The translations under genes and the position numbers were made by a program. This document shows positions 45,767 through 54,883 of a stretch of 64,000 nucleotides of DNA, piece after piece. The stretch lies in assembly GCF_000346485.2 (NCBI RefSeq), contig NZ_KQ976354.1, positions 10,994,341-11,058,340 of the forward strand, written 5' to 3'. The notes beneath the pieces were generated by a model. It was given only the letters and a program-made list of their open reading frames with translations, was not told where the DNA came from and did not search any database. The first letter of the stretch is position 1. Each line of letters opens with the position of its first letter. Source of the DNA: Scytonema hofmannii PCC 7110. GTDB taxonomy: Bacteria; Cyanobacteriota; Cyanobacteriia; Cyanobacteriales; Nostocaceae.

Positions 45767-46125
45767 TTGTGCTTGTTAGTCTTTTTGCTAAGTTTACCAG
45801 TTATCTACTTGATGGCGATCTTGGTACATTGTGTACTTATGACAATTGCAAGGAAAAACGTGCTCTGTCGTTTTCGTTTCTGTTTGTAAATTTTTGCTTG
45901 AAAAATCAATTTTTTTTGAAATAATGATGATCGTGCCTCTACTTAGGAGCGTCCCACAGGCGGCGTGCCACCTCTTATGAATGAAAGAAACACTCTTTTC
46001 CCACTCCCTACTCCCTACTCCCCACTCCCCGTGTTTCTTGAGAGTGATGTATGCGATCGCCCAAATTCCCAGAAACACTTAGTCTCAGTATGTACGAAAT
46101 ACACTTACTTGGCTTGAGATAGTAG
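45767..46125. other. Intergenic debris
   Basis: 359 bases with a CTCCCTA/CTCCCCA heptamer array (46004-46031) and the dispersed GCGTCCCACAGGCGGCGTGC motif near 45950. No intact gene. Confidence 0.5.
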
Positions 46126-46803
46126 ACTTCTGGGCAAAGGATGTGACGGTAGCAGAACTGAAAAAAGTTTGGGACAAAGCAGCCCAGGGTAAAGTGACTA
46201 ATTGGAATCAAATACGAGCAACATATCCCAATCGGCCATTAAAACTTTATGGTGCAGGCAAAGACTCTGGTACATACGACTACTTTAACGAAGCTATTGT
46301 GGGTAATAAAAGCAATAGTTGTTCTGACTACACAGGTAGTGAAGATGATAATCGATGGGATAAGCAAAGATCCAAATGCACTTGGTTATATTCCTTTTGC
46401 CTACTTTGAATCTAACCAAAACAAACTGAAAGCACTAGCAATTGATAACGACAAACGTTCAGTTTCTCCTTCATCTGAAGTCGTGAAAAATGCTCAGTAT
46501 CAACCTTTGTCTCGCCCGCTCTTTATTTATGTCAATTCAAAGTCCACTCAAGATAAGCCATAATTGCGAGCTTTTGTTGAGTTTTATCTGAACAATGCTA
46601 AAAACTTAGCAACTACTGTAGGCTATATTCCGTTACCAGATGAAGGCTATCAACTGGCAAAAGTTCAATACCATAAAGCTGAAATCGGAACTACCTTTGA
46701 AGGAGTTCCAGAGCCAAATGTAACCATTGCGGAAGTATTACGCAGACAAGCTAAGTTCCAAACTGAACAAGAGGCTAAAAGAGCTAGTAACAGTAATCAG
46801 TGA
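46126..46803 (+). pseudogene. Broken pstS-like phosphate-binding protein gene
   Basis: The region encodes the C-terminal two thirds of a PstS-type protein in pieces. It begins at WAKDVTVAELKKVWDKAAQG, matching residues from about 140 of the intact paralog at 53383-54444. After GSEDDN the frame shifts by one near 46350 (continuing DGISKDPNALGYIPFAYFES), and a TAA at 46561-46563 interrupts before LRAFVEFYLNNAKNL. The final TGA lies in a TGACCAG heptamer motif. Signal peptide and N-terminal lobe are missing. Clear pseudogene, about 60 percent similar by eye to the intact gene. Confidence 0.9.
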
Positions 46804-47018
46804 CCAGTGAATACTTTGACTGGTTAGCTTTACTAGTGCTGATTTACTTAATATATATAATCAAACAACACTTTGTCTGTCATTAATACAGATTTGGAAT
46901 GGATGTTTACCTTCCTATTTCTGTAAATCGATTGCAGACACTTTTTTATATAAAAAAATAATTTATCTCATAATTAATATATCAAAGAAATCAGAAAAAC
47001 TACTGATTTTTTCAAAAA

Positions 47019-47059
47019 ATTAACCCAAATTTAACCTAAACAGAAATTAATTTTAACTT
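47019..47059 (+). promoter_or_regulatory. Pho-box-like array upstream of phoX
   Basis: Three matches to the cyanobacterial Pho-box half-site (T/CTTAACCT-like) are in 11-bp phase: ATTAACCC (47019-47026), TTTAACCT (47030-47037) and, after one degenerate unit, TTTAACTT (47052-47059). TAGGAT at 47065-47070 could be a -10 element. The array is 200 bases before the phosphatase start codon and suggests control by the SphS-SphR phosphate-sensing system. Confidence 0.6.
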
Positions 47060-47261
47060 TAATCTAGGATTCTAATTATTGAAGGCAAATATTCTAATAA
47101 GTAAGTGAATAGAGAAGCTTTTTGCCTATCTTTAAAAATAGGAATTTATGTAGTTAAGAATGAAATTTGTTTGAATGTGTACCCGAAATTTAACTTTTGG
47201 CGATTACCAACAAGAGGACTTTTAACACATCCTCTTATACCCATTACATGGAGCAATCAAA

Positions 47262-49430
47262 ATGAAAGGTTCCCTTCACCCTAAAAATGATGTCACAATC
47301 AACCCATCAAACAACGAGTCAATTCTTGATGTGATTGGGCGCATGGGTATGAATCGTCGGCAGTTCATACTAACGGCAGCAACTACATCAGCGCTTACCG
47401 TTATAGGTGAGGTGTCTATTGGTGGCTTTCTCCGCACTGTCGAGGCAGCACCAATCCCACCCGGAGCAGGCTTTGGCGGTATTGGCTTTGAGAGCATACC
47501 ACCGAATTTAAATAACTCAAGTACAGGTCTCTTGGAAAAGGATCTTGTTAGTGTTCCTGCTGGATATAAAGCTGAAGTGTTGGTTGCTTGGGGTGACCCC
47601 ATCGCACCTGGTGGACCGGAGTGGCAAGCAGATGCATCCCAGGATGCTGCAACACAGGAAAAGCAGTTTGGGATGCATGCGGATGGTATGCATTACTTCT
47701 CACTGAAAAAACGTGGTTTTTTTGGTCGCTCCCAAGAGCGCGGTTTGTTGTGTGTAAACCATGAGTATACCCATGAAGAAATTCTTCATTCTGATGGTCT
47801 GACCTTTGTTCCAGCAACAGGGACTGCTGCACAGCGAGGGTTGCCCGGTTCGCAAGTGACAATTCAGAAGGTGCGGAAATCTCAAGCTGCTCACGGTGTT
47901 TCTGTTGTGGAAATTGTCAAGAGTGGGAATAAGTGGAGTGTAGATCGCTACTCCCCTTATGGTCGTCGTATCACTGGAAACACTGAGATGTACGTTTCGG
48001 GACCAGCAGCAGGCGATGCACTCTTGAAATCTAAGAAGTTCCAGATTACACCAAACGGTTCAATTGATACTGTCCGGTTGAATAACGGTTACACTACATA
48101 CGGCACCCTCAACAACTGTGCTCACGGATATACGCCTTGGGGTACTTACTTGACCTGTGAGGAAAACTGGAACGGTTATTTTGCAAACCCCGCAGGAGAT
48201 GTAGAGCCAATTCCAGGTGTAGACAAAGCTGATATCCTAGCAGGACAGAATCGGTACGGAATTTCCGGAACAGGATCTGGCTACCGTTGGCATGAGGTCG
48301 ATCCACGCTTTAATGCCAGCACAAATCCACTCGAACCTCATTTATTTGGTTGGGTTGTTGAGATCGATCCGTACAATCCTAAGAGCACGCCAGTCAAGCG
48401 TACCGGGCTTGGTCGTTTCAAACACGAAAGCGCTCAAGTTGTGGTTGACGGGAGCGATCGTGTAGCTTTTTACATGGGCGATGACGAGCGTAACGAGTAT
48501 ATCTATAAGTTCGTTTGTGCCAGATCTTTGAACAAGTACGATCGCAACGCCAACCGCGATATGTTAGATTACGGCACTCTGTACGTTGCTAAATTTAAAG
48601 ACGATGGTACTGGCGAGTGGATTCCTCTCGTCTACGGTCAAAACGGTCTCACACCTGAAAATGGATTCAGAAGCCAAGCTGAAGTGCTGATTAAGACACG
48701 ACAAGCGGCAGATCGAGTTGGAGCAACCATGATGGATCGCCCAGAGTGGACTGCGGTACGTCCCCGGATAGGAGGATTTGAGGAGATTGAAGTCTACTGT
48801 ACCTTAACCAACAACAATCGTCGCGGAACAACTCCAGTCTCCTCTAACCAAGCAGACGGTACGACAGGTGCAGGTAGCGCACGTCCTCCAGTCGATGCTG
48901 CCAATCCACGCCCCGACAATCGTTACGGTCATATCATCCGTTGGCGCGAGGATGGACGAACTGTTACAGCCTCTACTTTCACCTGGGATCTTTTTGTTGA
49001 ATGCGGTGACAGCCTCAATCCTGCGGAAAATTTGACTGGCAACATCAACGGTGACGCCTTTGGCGCACCAGATGGTCTCTGGTTTGATGACTTTGGTCGC
49101 CTGTGGATTCAAACTGACCAAGAGGGTAATGGTCTTGGAGATTGGAAAAACATCGGTAGCAACGTCATGATGTGTGCCGATCCCAACACCAAACAGATTA
49201 GACGATTCCTAACTAGCCCAACGAACTGTGAAGTCACTGGCGTTATTACCACACCTGATGGCAAAGCCATGTTCATTAACATTCAACACCCAGGAGATGA
49301 TGCAGTCGCCTCTAATCCAACCCAGTATAGCAACTGGCCGCACAGTCAAGGCTACGGTCTTTCTGGACGCCCACGTTCTGCGACGGTAGTCATTACACGC
49401 GATGATGGGGGCATAATCGGTGGGCTTTAA
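47262..49430 (+). CDS. phoX: PhoX family (DUF839) alkaline phosphatase, Tat-exported
   Basis: 722 residues. A twin-arginine signal is present at NRRQFILTAATTSALTV (Arg 32 and 33), so the folded enzyme should be exported by Tat. The rest matches PhoX/DUF839: HADGMHYFSL near 145, LCVNHEYTHEE near 165, NCAHGYTPWGTYLTCEENWNG near 285, HLFGWVVEIDPYNP near 360, KHESAQVVVDG near 388 and DGLWFDDFGRLWIQTDQEGN near 605. PhoX enzymes use calcium and iron to release phosphate from organic monoesters in the periplasm. It lies next to a dead pstS copy and behind a Pho-box-like array, consistent with phosphate starvation induction. A TTTTAACACAT stretch and an upstream SD-poor leader precede the ATG. Confidence 0.88.
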   Translation: MKGSLHPKNDVTINPSNNESILDVIGRMGMNRRQFILTAATTSALTVIGEVSIGGFLRTVEAAPIPPGAGFGGIGFESIPPNLNNSSTGLLEKDLVSVPAGYKAEVLVAWGDPIAPGGPEWQADASQDAATQEKQFGMHADGMHYFSLKKRGFFGRSQERGLLCVNHEYTHEEILHSDGLTFVPATGTAAQRGLPGSQVTIQKVRKSQAAHGVSVVEIVKSGNKWSVDRYSPYGRRITGNTEMYVSGPAAGDALLKSKKFQITPNGSIDTVRLNNGYTTYGTLNNCAHGYTPWGTYLTCEENWNGYFANPAGDVEPIPGVDKADILAGQNRYGISGTGSGYRWHEVDPRFNASTNPLEPHLFGWVVEIDPYNPKSTPVKRTGLGRFKHESAQVVVDGSDRVAFYMGDDERNEYIYKFVCARSLNKYDRNANRDMLDYGTLYVAKFKDDGTGEWIPLVYGQNGLTPENGFRSQAEVLIKTRQAADRVGATMMDRPEWTAVRPRIGGFEEIEVYCTLTNNNRRGTTPVSSNQADGTTGAGSARPPVDAANPRPDNRYGHIIRWREDGRTVTASTFTWDLFVECGDSLNPAENLTGNINGDAFGAPDGLWFDDFGRLWIQTDQEGNGLGDWKNIGSNVMMCADPNTKQIRRFLTSPTNCEVTGVITTPDGKAMFINIQHPGDDAVASNPTQYSNWPHSQGYGLSGRPRSATVVITRDDGGIIGGL

Positions 49431-49583
49431 CGGATTCTTTCACGTTTTGATTGTCAAGTGAAAATTTACAGCCATTTTCAGGTAAATAGACTAAATAGAC
49501 CACAGATGTAGGGGCGCAAGGCATTGTGTCCTTACAAACAGTGTGGTTCATTTAGGTGAAAACTGCTGTAATAGACTGCAAGT

Positions 49584-49616
49584 ACAACCAGAGTTCCTTA
49601 TAGGAACTCTGGTTGT
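49584..49616. terminator. Long palindrome between convergent phoX and arsH
   Basis: 15-bp perfect arms (49584-49598 and 49602-49616) around TAT, in the gap between two converging genes. No T-run follows on either strand, so it may be a bidirectional RNA-end stabiliser or a weak terminator. Confidence 0.55.
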
Positions 49617-49697
49617 GGCTTAAAAGAAGCTCTTGTGGGGTAGGCGTCCTCGCCAGCCCAGTTCATCCCATCCCACAAGAAATGTAATTTATGTAGT

Positions 49698-50351
49698 TTA
49701 GTTCATCTCAAGAGCCTTATTCGCGACTGCTGTTATCTCTTTGGCTGCTTTTTCCTTACGTTCGCTATAACGGTCTGTTAAGTAGTCAACCTGATCGCGT
49801 AACAATAAAGTAAACTTATAAAGTTCTTCCATGACATCAATGACGCGATCGCGGTAAGGTGAATCCTTCATCGTTCCGTCTTCATTAAACTCCTGATAAG
49901 CTTTAGCGACACTAGACTGATTGGGAATTGTAAACATTCGCATCCAACGCCCCAAAATCCTCAAAGTGTTCACAGCATTAAAAGACTGAGAACCCCCACT
50001 CACTTGCATGACTGCTAAGGTTCTGCCTTGAGTTGGTCTGACTGCGCCTAGAGATAGAGGAATCCAGTCGATTTGGTTTTTCATAATACCAGTAATATTG
50101 CCATGCATTTCCGGTGAAGACCAGACTTGACCTTCAGACCACAGGCTCAACTCGCGTAATTCCTGTACCTTGGGATGAGTATCCGGTACACTGTTGTGAA
50201 TAGGTAACTCACGAGGGTCAAAAAATCGGATTTCAGCACCAAATCCCTCGATGATTCGAGCGGCTTCTTCTGCTAAAAGACGACTATAGGAACGCTCCCG
50301 CAAAGAGCCATATAAAAACAAGATTCTGGGTGGATGATCGAAAGTTGTCAT
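49698..50351 (-). CDS. arsH: ArsH-type NADPH-dependent FMN reductase
   Basis: 217 residues. The flavodoxin-like fold is recognised from [20 protein letters not shown] near 10 (phosphate loop binding FMN), [21 protein letters not shown] near 78 and [27 protein letters not shown] near 113. ArsH reduces quinones and oxidises organoarsenicals, protecting against trivalent methylated or aromatic arsenic. The frame also has a TTG three codons earlier; the ATG is chosen. It is the last gene of the minus-strand ars locus, about 55 bases after the ACR3 stop with a TGGTCAC array between them. Confidence 0.95.
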   Translation of the reverse strand: MTTFDHPPRILFLYGSLRERSYSRLLAEEAARIIEGFGAEIRFFDPRELPIHNSVPDTHPKVQELRELSLWSEGQVWSSPEMHGNITGIMKNQIDWIPLSLGAVRPTQGRTLAVMQVSGGSQSFNAVNTLRILGRWMRMFTIPNQSSVAKAYQEFNEDGTMKDSPYRDRVIDVMEELYKFTLLLRDQVDYLTDRYSERKEKAAKEITAVANKALEMN

Positions 50352-50388
50352 GAAAATCAACGATAAGCTTCTAACTGAGGTTTAAATC

Positions 50389-50440
50389 TGGTCACTGGTC
50401 ACTGGTCACTGGTTACTGTTAAACCTGGTCACTGTTAAAC
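50389..50440. repeat. TGGTCAC heptamer array overlapping the ACR3 3' end
   Basis: About six exact or degenerate TGGTCAC/TGTTAAAC units, the first of them in the arsH-ACR3 gap and the rest translated as the last residues of ACR3. Confidence 0.85.
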
Positions 50441-51575
50441 AACGGGGGTCTCGTAAAGTTGCCTTTTCAGGTTCCCGTGGAAACCAAGCTGCTGTACGTT
50501 TGCAAAACTCAACCAACATCAACATCACTGGCACTTCAATCAAAACACCAACGACCGTAGCTAACGCTGCACCAGAATTTAAACCAAATAACATCACTGC
50601 CGTAGCTATAGCAACTTCAAAATGATTGCTAGCTCCTATCAAGGCTGCTGGTGCAGCATCTTCATAAAAGAGATTAAGCTTTAACGCGGCTACATAACTC
50701 ATCAAGAAAATGAAATTAGTTTGAATAAAGAGCGGTACGGCTATTAACAAGATATGCGAAGGATTATTGACAATCAGTTCTCCTTTAAAAGCAAATAGCA
50801 GTACCAATGTAATTAACAAGGCAGCGATCGAAATAGGAGTGAGATACTTCAAAAATCTCCGTTCAAACCACTCTCTACCTTTATTCTTTAAGATCCAGTA
50901 ACGGCTGTACATTCCAGCAACTAACGGCAAACCTACATAAATGAGTACTGACAAAAATATTGTTTGCCACGGTACTGCTAAATCATTTGCTGCTAATAAC
51001 CATCTACCTAAGGGTGCATACAAAAACAGCATTGCTAAAGAATTCACTGCCACCATGACCAAAGTATGCCCTTGGTTGCCATAGGAAAGATACCCCCACA
51101 TTAATACCATTGCCGTACAAGGAGCTATTCCAAGTAAAATTGTACCCGCAATGTAGGAATTAGAAAGTGCAACTTCAGTGCCGCGAACGATTTCAGATCC
51201 ACTTATCAAAGGACGGAACAACCATCCTAAGAAAAACTGTGCGAAAACCACCATTGTGAATGGTTTGATTAACCAGTTCACTACCAAGGTGAGAACAACC
51301 GGTTTTGGAGCACGAATGGCATTCGTCGCTTGAGAAAAGTCAATCTTCACCATGATGGGATACATCATGAAGAACAAACAAACAGCAATTGGGATAGATA
51401 CCTGGTAAATGCTCATGCTATCGAGAGCCACTGCTACCCCAGGAAACAATCTTCCCAGTGCAATTCCCGCAATAATGCATAAAAAGACCCAAACGGTAAG
51501 GTACTTTTCAAAAAAACTGAGATTGCTCCCAGCTTTTACTTGGGTTGTACTGGCTTGTGGATTGTGTATACCCAT
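50406..51575 (-). CDS. ACR3 family arsenite efflux permease
   Basis: 389 residues with ten membrane helices (first at about 28-48, last near 350). ACR3 signature segments are visible: [20 protein letters not shown] near 62, [17 protein letters not shown] near 145 with the essential cysteine, and [16 protein letters not shown] near 307. It pumps arsenite out through the inner membrane. The ATG is preceded by AAAAGGAAATTTTG. The C-terminal residues TVTRFNSNQ and the TGA come from a TGGTCAC-type heptamer array, an extension beyond the normal end. It follows the phosphatase gene on the same strand. Confidence 0.93.
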   Translation of the reverse strand: MGIHNPQASTTQVKAGSNLSFFEKYLTVWVFLCIIAGIALGRLFPGVAVALDSMSIYQVSIPIAVCLFFMMYPIMVKIDFSQATNAIRAPKPVVLTLVVNWLIKPFTMVVFAQFFLGWLFRPLISGSEIVRGTEVALSNSYIAGTILLGIAPCTAMVLMWGYLSYGNQGHTLVMVAVNSLAMLFLYAPLGRWLLAANDLAVPWQTIFLSVLIYVGLPLVAGMYSRYWILKNKGREWFERRFLKYLTPISIAALLITLVLLFAFKGELIVNNPSHILLIAVPLFIQTNFIFLMSYVAALKLNLFYEDAAPAALIGASNHFEVAIATAVMLFGLNSGAALATVVGVLIEVPVMLMLVEFCKRTAAWFPREPEKATLRDPRCLTVTRFNSNQ

Positions 51576-51674
51576 CAAAATTTCCTTTTAAACCTAAAAA
51601 GAACTGACTTCTGGTTGATTTTGACGTAAATTGTTCAAATATGTAAAATTGTTGCAAAGTGAGTCATGGCGTGC

Positions 51675-52154
51675 TTATTCTCCTGCCAACTCTCGCAAAA
51701 AAGTGGTTTGAGCTTCTCGCAGTTCGACTTCAGGGTTTGCACTGTGAATTGTTTGGATGGCATCGTCATAAGATGCGCCCGTACAAATCAGGTAAGCAGC
51801 TAGGATTGTTCCCGTCCTCCGTCTTCCACTTGTGCAATGAACGGCAACTGCATTGCTAAGGTTATTTTGAGTATCAATAAAATTCTGTAATTCCTGAAGC
51901 TGTTCCTCGTTAGGGGCAGTACCTCCTTTAATCGGTACCCAGAGATGAGGAATGTTTGCCTGCTGATACACATCCAGGTTGGAGGGGTCATCCATTACAG
52001 AGACAATCGCTCCAACTCCAGACGCTTGCAGTTCAGGCAGTTCCTGTGCCATTGGCTTACGAACACCCGCAAGTTTGTTAGGAATCACCCACCACAGGTT
52101 TTCTGAAATGGGTTCGATGAGTTGCTGCTCCATTGGTTTAAACCTTTGTCTCAT
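51675..52154 (-). CDS. Dual-specificity/tyrosine phosphatase-like protein in the ars locus
   Basis: 159 residues. The Cx5R phosphatase loop HCTSGRRRTG is near residue 107, and the segment VIPNKLAGVRKPMAQE near 25 with VSVMDDPSN near 52 fits small cysteine-dependent phosphatases. The general acid Asp cannot be fixed with certainty. The genetic context (arsC upstream, ACR3 downstream) suggests a role in arsenic or phosphate metabolism, such as an arsenate-reductase-like or phosphoprotein function; this is inference. An in-frame Met at position 8 is another possible start. Confidence 0.8.
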   Translation of the reverse strand: MRQRFKPMEQQLIEPISENLWWVIPNKLAGVRKPMAQELPELQASGVGAIVSVMDDPSNLDVYQQANIPHLWVPIKGGTAPNEEQLQELQNFIDTQNNLSNAVAVHCTSGRRRTGTILAAYLICTGASYDDAIQTIHSANPEVELREAQTTFLRELAGE

Positions 52155-52209
52155 TTGTTAACAACGACTTGACCGAACAAGGTGAACCTCAGCTGGCAGA
52201 AGTGAGTTC

Positions 52210-52602
52210 TTAATTGAGAGACGCAATCAGTTGCACAACCCGGTCTTTAATTTCATCACGCACCTGGGGAAAAATTTCAGGTTGTTCTGCTGGGTCATCC
52301 AACTGCCAGTCTTCAAATACTTCCCTCACTACCCACTCCGATGGCAAATTCACGCCACAGCCACACAGTGAAATCACTGCATCAAAATCTTCGGCGTTAA
52401 AGTCACTCAGAGGTTTGGAATATTGGTCAGTGATGTCAATACCAACTTCTTGCATGGCAGAGATCGCCTCTGGTCTGACTTGGCTTGCTTCTAACCCAGA
52501 GCTAGTTACATCAATCTTTCCCTTGCCAAGAGTTTTGGCAAAGCCTTCCGCCATTTGAGAACGGGCAGAATTCTTCTTGCAGACAAACATGACACGTTTC
52601 AT
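52210..52602 (-). CDS. arsC: Arsenate reductase, low-molecular-weight phosphatase-like (glutaredoxin-dependent cyanobacterial type)
   Basis: 130 residues. The P-loop cysteine is in VMFVCKKNSARSQMAEGF near residue 8, and a second redox cysteine pair in VISLCGCGVNLP near 80, with DWQLDDPAEQP near 98 carrying the catalytic Asp. This is the cyanobacterial ArsI-type arsenate reductase, which uses a glutathione/glutaredoxin system. It reduces arsenate to arsenite for export by ACR3. It lies 56 bases before the phosphatase gene on the same strand. Confidence 0.92.
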   Translation of the reverse strand: MKRVMFVCKKNSARSQMAEGFAKTLGKGKIDVTSSGLEASQVRPEAISAMQEVGIDITDQYSKPLSDFNAEDFDAVISLCGCGVNLPSEWVVREVFEDWQLDDPAEQPEIFPQVRDEIKDRVVQLIASLN

Positions 52603-52655
52603 GGTTGAATTTCTCCGTTGAGATCGCGAAATTTATTTGGAATTGGTTATTGAAG

Positions 52656-52850
52656 AAGGCAGGAGGCAGGAGGCAGAGGCTTGATTGCTCACTTCTGTTG
52701 GGGATTCTGACTCCAACCGATTGTAGACACCGTATAGACGGTGGGGTTTTATACCCCATTGGCAGAGGTCAGACGGTACAAAGGGTATTACTTGATACCT
52801 TCTTAACTTATTCCTCCCTTCTGCCCTCTGCCCTCTGCCCTCTGCCTTTC
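52656..52850. repeat. Inverted GGAGGCA / CCCTCTG heptamer arrays
   Basis: GGCAGGA-type units (52656-52680) and CTGCCCT units (52815-52850) flank 130 bases of unrecognised sequence. They occupy the place where the rest of the ACR3 copy should be. Confidence 0.75.
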
Positions 52851-52853
52851 CCA

Positions 52854-52979
52854 GATAAAGGTATCGACTCCAGGGACGAAATAACCGATGCAGACTCCAA
52901 TAGCCATTGCTAAAAAAATCCACAGGGTTAGGAAGCGGTCAAGAAACGAAAGCTGCGCTATAAGATTTTTTCTCTTCAT
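52854..52979 (-). pseudogene. N-terminal fragment of a second ACR3 gene
   Basis: From [16 protein letters not shown] the fragment reads [20 protein letters not shown] and PGVDTFI, the first helix of an ACR3 permease of another subfamily than 50406-51575. Homology ends at residue 42 where a heptamer array begins, so about 330 residues are gone. The frame could be extended to an ATG at 53030 but only the part named is homologous. Confidence 0.8.
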
Positions 52980-53147
52980 CACTAATTCCGCATAATATCT
53001 AGGTGGATGCAATTTTCGGAAATCGGTCAATCTTCAAGTAATATTTTTTACTTTTTTAGAGAAGTGAGTTGGGAGAAATGCGTAAATTTTAGCCTCATGC
53101 CTCCTTTTACTTCCAAGACTCCTTAATCTTTAAAAAATTTGATACTT

Positions 53148-53166
53148 TTATGCTAAATTAGCATAA
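53148..53166. promoter_or_regulatory. Perfect palindrome, possible operator
   Basis: TTATGCTAA-A-TTAGCATAA has nine-base arms and one central base. It lies 170 bases upstream of the truncated ACR3 start, in the gap after the pstS gene. It resembles a regulator binding site rather than a terminator (AT-rich, no loop). The factor is unknown. Confidence 0.5.
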
Positions 53167-53382
53167 TCGGTTTTCAAGTGATTTGCCCATTTAAGTTTTA
53201 AGTGTAGCTTGTTTGGTAATTAACTTAAAAAAATTGATAAATTCTCCTTTCGAGAGCGCCGCTCAAATGCTTTATTAAGCAATCAAAGCGACAACGGTAT
53301 CAAACGCTCATCTGTACCCACTTAAGTACCTGCACAACTGCTGATGATACTTAGCGTCACTGCGTCAGTACCTGAACTCTCT

Positions 53383-54444
53383 TTAAAACTGCTTTCGTTT
53401 CCTTAATAACTCCCCGATTGTCAGATCGAACTGAGCTTTTCCTGCAAACACTGTTCCCACTTTGCCTTGATGCAAGTGAACATAATCGATATGGTAAGCT
53501 TCTGCAGGCAAAGGTACATAACCTACAGAGCTTGAGACTTTTGGTGCTCTCTTAATATAAAAATCTACAAATTGGTATACTGCTTGTTTGTGCTCGCTAG
53601 ACCAAGGATTAACATAGATAAATAGAGGTCTCGATAGTGGTTGATACTTGGCTTTCTCTACAGTTTCACGCGAAGGCAGCACCACTCCTTTACCACTATC
53701 TACACCTAGTGCTTTTAACTTAGTTTTGTGTTCTTCAAGATAGGCATAACCAAAGTAACCTAGAGCTTCTGGATCTTTACTAATTCCCTCTGCTAAGACT
53801 TCATCGTCTTCGCTGGCTACGTAGTCTGTTCGACTGGCTCTGGATTTTCCAACAATTGCTTCTGTAAAGTAGTCAAAAGTACCAGACTTGTTACCTGCAC
53901 CATACAATTTTAAGGGACGGTTGGGCCATGATGCACGTACTTGATTCCAACGAGTGATTTTGCCTTGAGCCGCAGGTGCCCAAATCTTTTTCAACTCCGC
54001 TATGGTAATGTCTTTTGCCCAGTCATTTTGTGGATTTACAACTATGGTAAGAGCATCAAAGGCAATGGGAAGTTCTATGTACCTTACACCATTTTTCTTA
54101 CAAACTTCCATCTCCGAAGTCACAATCGGTCGAGAGGCGTTGCTGATGTCTGTTTTTCCAGCACAGAATTTTTCAAAACCACCTGTTGTACCGGACACAC
54201 CAACTGTCACTTGCACCTGATTGTTTCGGTTTGACTGATACTCTTTTGCGATCGCCTGTGTTATCGGATAAACCGTACTAGAACCATCGATATTAATCGT
54301 TGGTGCTTGCGCTATCTTTGACGGCTCTGTTGCTGGTATCTGTAATTGCGATCGCTTAGCTTCCGATAAGCTAGGTGTTGCCAACCAACTAGGCATCACA
54401 AGCAACATTCCCATTGCAAAAGCCAACTTCACTGACCTTTTCAT
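53383..54444 (-). CDS. PstS-like periplasmic phosphate-binding protein in the ars locus
   Basis: 353 residues with a Sec signal (KLAFAMGMLLVMPSWLATPS). Phosphate-binding elements are visible: INIDGSSTVYPITQAIA near 50, SGTTGGFEKFCAGKTDISNA near 85 and LYGAGNKSGTFDYFTEAIV near 175. It should bind phosphate, or distinguish it from arsenate, for an ABC importer; no pstCAB genes are near. Its location directly after arsR is notable. A close paralog lies dead at 46126-46803. A normal PstS is about 350 residues, so this is full length. A weak TTGA-N4-TCAA motif sits upstream near 54493-54504. Confidence 0.88.
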   Translation of the reverse strand: MKRSVKLAFAMGMLLVMPSWLATPSLSEAKRSQLQIPATEPSKIAQAPTINIDGSSTVYPITQAIAKEYQSNRNNQVQVTVGVSGTTGGFEKFCAGKTDISNASRPIVTSEMEVCKKNGVRYIELPIAFDALTIVVNPQNDWAKDITIAELKKIWAPAAQGKITRWNQVRASWPNRPLKLYGAGNKSGTFDYFTEAIVGKSRASRTDYVASEDDEVLAEGISKDPEALGYFGYAYLEEHKTKLKALGVDSGKGVVLPSRETVEKAKYQPLSRPLFIYVNPWSSEHKQAVYQFVDFYIKRAPKVSSSVGYVPLPAEAYHIDYVHLHQGKVGTVFAGKAQFDLTIGELLRKRKQF

Positions 54445-54553
54445 GGCTTATTTCTATGACATTTAAGAATATACTTCTATCATTTCAAAAAAAATTGATT
54501 TGTCAACAAAAATCTTGTATCTGTTTACAGAAATTTATCAAAAAAATTAATAT

Positions 54554-54883
54554 TTAGGATAACTCGTTACAGGCACGAGTAGGCAAGATCTGGCTGAAGC
54601 GGCGGAACTCTGATAAGTACTGCTCAAGGACAACAAATTGAGGTAGATTAAGGCTGTAATAAATCCAGCGTCCTTCCTGACGCGAACGGACTAAACCTGC
54701 TTCTTTGAGGGTTTTGAGGTGAAAAGACAATTTTGATTGGGTTACCCCTAACGCTTCGCATAAGTCACATACACAAAATTCGTTGTCTCGAAGGAGTTCC
54801 AATATACTAACTCGTAGCGGCTCGGAAAGGGCATGGAATCCAGAAACAACTAAATCGGGAATCGTAGGAGAAGAGGGTTGCAT
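54554..54883 (-). CDS. arsR: ArsR-family metalloregulator
   Basis: 109 residues from the second Met. Winged-helix features: SEPLRVSILELLRDNE near 22, the arsenic-type cysteine motif CVCDLCEALGV near 39 and the recognition helix TQSKLSFHLKTLKEAGL near 50. It represses ars genes and lets go on binding arsenite. A start 14 codons upstream is also open, but the palindromic operator at 54882-54897 falls at the second Met, which suggests that transcription starts there or just above. It is the first gene of the ars group on this strand. Confidence 0.9.
   Translation of the reverse strand: MQPSSPTIPDLVVSGFHALSEPLRVSILELLRDNEFCVCDLCEALGVTQSKLSFHLKTLKEAGLVRSRQEGRWIYYSLNLPQFVVLEQYLSEFRRFSQILPTRACNELS

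Noticed and set aside
45794-46211. Two overlapping minus-strand frames opposite the broken pstS gene
   Set aside because: They contain heptamer-derived sequence and antisense pstS only.
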